A DNA stretch of 5,483 nucleotides. Source: CAKZML01 sp041571575 (GTDB lineage: Bacteria; Pseudomonadota; Gammaproteobacteria; Steroidobacterales; BM003). Location: contig JBFFTZ010000193.1 of the NCBI GenBank assembly GCA_041571575.1, forward strand, positions 1 through 5,483, written 5' to 3'. Each line of letters opens with the position of its first letter. The stretch's first letter is position 1. Of the stretch, positions 5,256 through 5,483 are shown piece by piece. The position numbers and the translations under genes are program-made. The notes below the pieces were generated by a model. The model did not search any database, had not been told where the DNA came from, and worked only from the letters and a program-made list of their open reading frames with translations.

Positions 5256-5483
5256 ATGAGAAAAATGCTCTTGCTGATTATTATTGTCGTTGCCGCCTTG
5301 CAATACTTCCAGGCAGAAGAGCGGCGAGAGGTTTCTGTGCAGAAAGACTCCCCGCCTGAAGCCAGTGTTCCTGTTCAATACCAACAGATTTCATCGCCGA
5401 AACCCGTCCCCCGGTTCAGTTGCGACGGTCGCCAGTATTGCAGCCAGATGACCACCCGGGCAGAAGCGGAGTACTTTGTACGA
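5256..5483 (+). CDS. Membrane-anchored Excalibur calcium-binding domain protein, N-terminal part
   Basis: The gene starts at ATG 5256 and runs off the right edge, showing 76 residues with no stop. AAGGA (5243-5247) lies eight bases upstream; the in-frame ATG at 5247 would sit on that site and is less likely. Residues 1-20 are MRK followed by a hydrophobic run (MLLLIIIVVAALQYF), an uncleaved anchor or signal peptide. A polar, Pro-rich linker (about 21-52) follows. FSCDGRQYCSQMTTRAEAEYF (54-74) is the start of an Excalibur domain, a short extracellular module with two disulfides and a DxDxDG-like calcium loop. That loop would lie just beyond the window. Typical members have a Cys a few residues after CSQM (CSQMTSC); here that position is Arg (CSQMTTR). 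The domain is often found with nuclease or cold-shock domains, but this gene appears to have only an anchor and linker before it. The role is unknown; the domain call is confident despite the truncation. Confidence 0.82.
   Translation, partial: MRKMLLLIIIVVAALQYFQAEERREVSVQKDSPPEASVPVQYQQISSPKPVPRFSCDGRQYCSQMTTRAEAEYFVR

Noticed and set aside
5079..5384. A minus-strand frame of 101 residues over the end of the dehydrogenase and the start of the Excalibur gene
   Set aside because: It crosses the GC hairpin and overlaps two supported plus-strand genes; no motif is visible.

Overview
The window is a compact bacterial chromosomal segment of about 5.5 kb. Moderately high GC content, closely packed genes, Shine-Dalgarno sites and the protein families present suggest a gammaproteobacterium, possibly a marine one. 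This placement rests on family resemblance read by eye and is tentative. I see no tRNA, rRNA, CRISPR array, transposase or attachment site.

Layout. Positions 1-302 (+) hold the C-terminal end of a glutathionyl-hydroquinone reductase (YqjG/Xi-class glutathione transferase). A symmetrical bidirectional terminator at 351-391 separates it from the convergent gene on the minus strand. That gene (575-1159, -) encodes an exported VOC/glyoxalase-fold protein. It has one complete VOC module, then the first residues of a second, and then breaks. Just past the break a different frame (620-405, -) encodes a Tyr/Gly/Pro-rich tail that has no start codon and ends 13 bases before the terminator. The locus therefore looks like a deletion or frameshift scar. 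Positions 1160-1396 contain no convincing gene. A 32-residue single-helix membrane peptide (1397-1495, +) with a near-ideal ribosome binding site follows.

The main gene (1603-3843, +) is a secreted or periplasmic S9 peptidase of the dipeptidyl-peptidase IV type. It has the complete Ser-Asp-His triad and the Glu-Glu pair that anchors the substrate N-terminus. It is followed by a saccharopine dehydrogenase/lysine 6-dehydrogenase-like oxidoreductase (3973-5160, +). Its ribosome binding site lies within the right arm of a perfect 10-base inverted repeat (3933-3942/3963-3972), a plausible operator or translation-control hairpin. A very GC-rich hairpin (5168-5192) follows that gene. The window ends in a membrane-anchored Excalibur-domain protein (5256 to the edge).

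The genes do not form an obvious single pathway. The peptidase and the amino-acid dehydrogenase could both serve peptide and amino-acid use, but this is inference from adjacency only. The most unusual signals are the inverted repeat over the dehydrogenase start, the broken VOC/tail locus, and the small membrane peptide.
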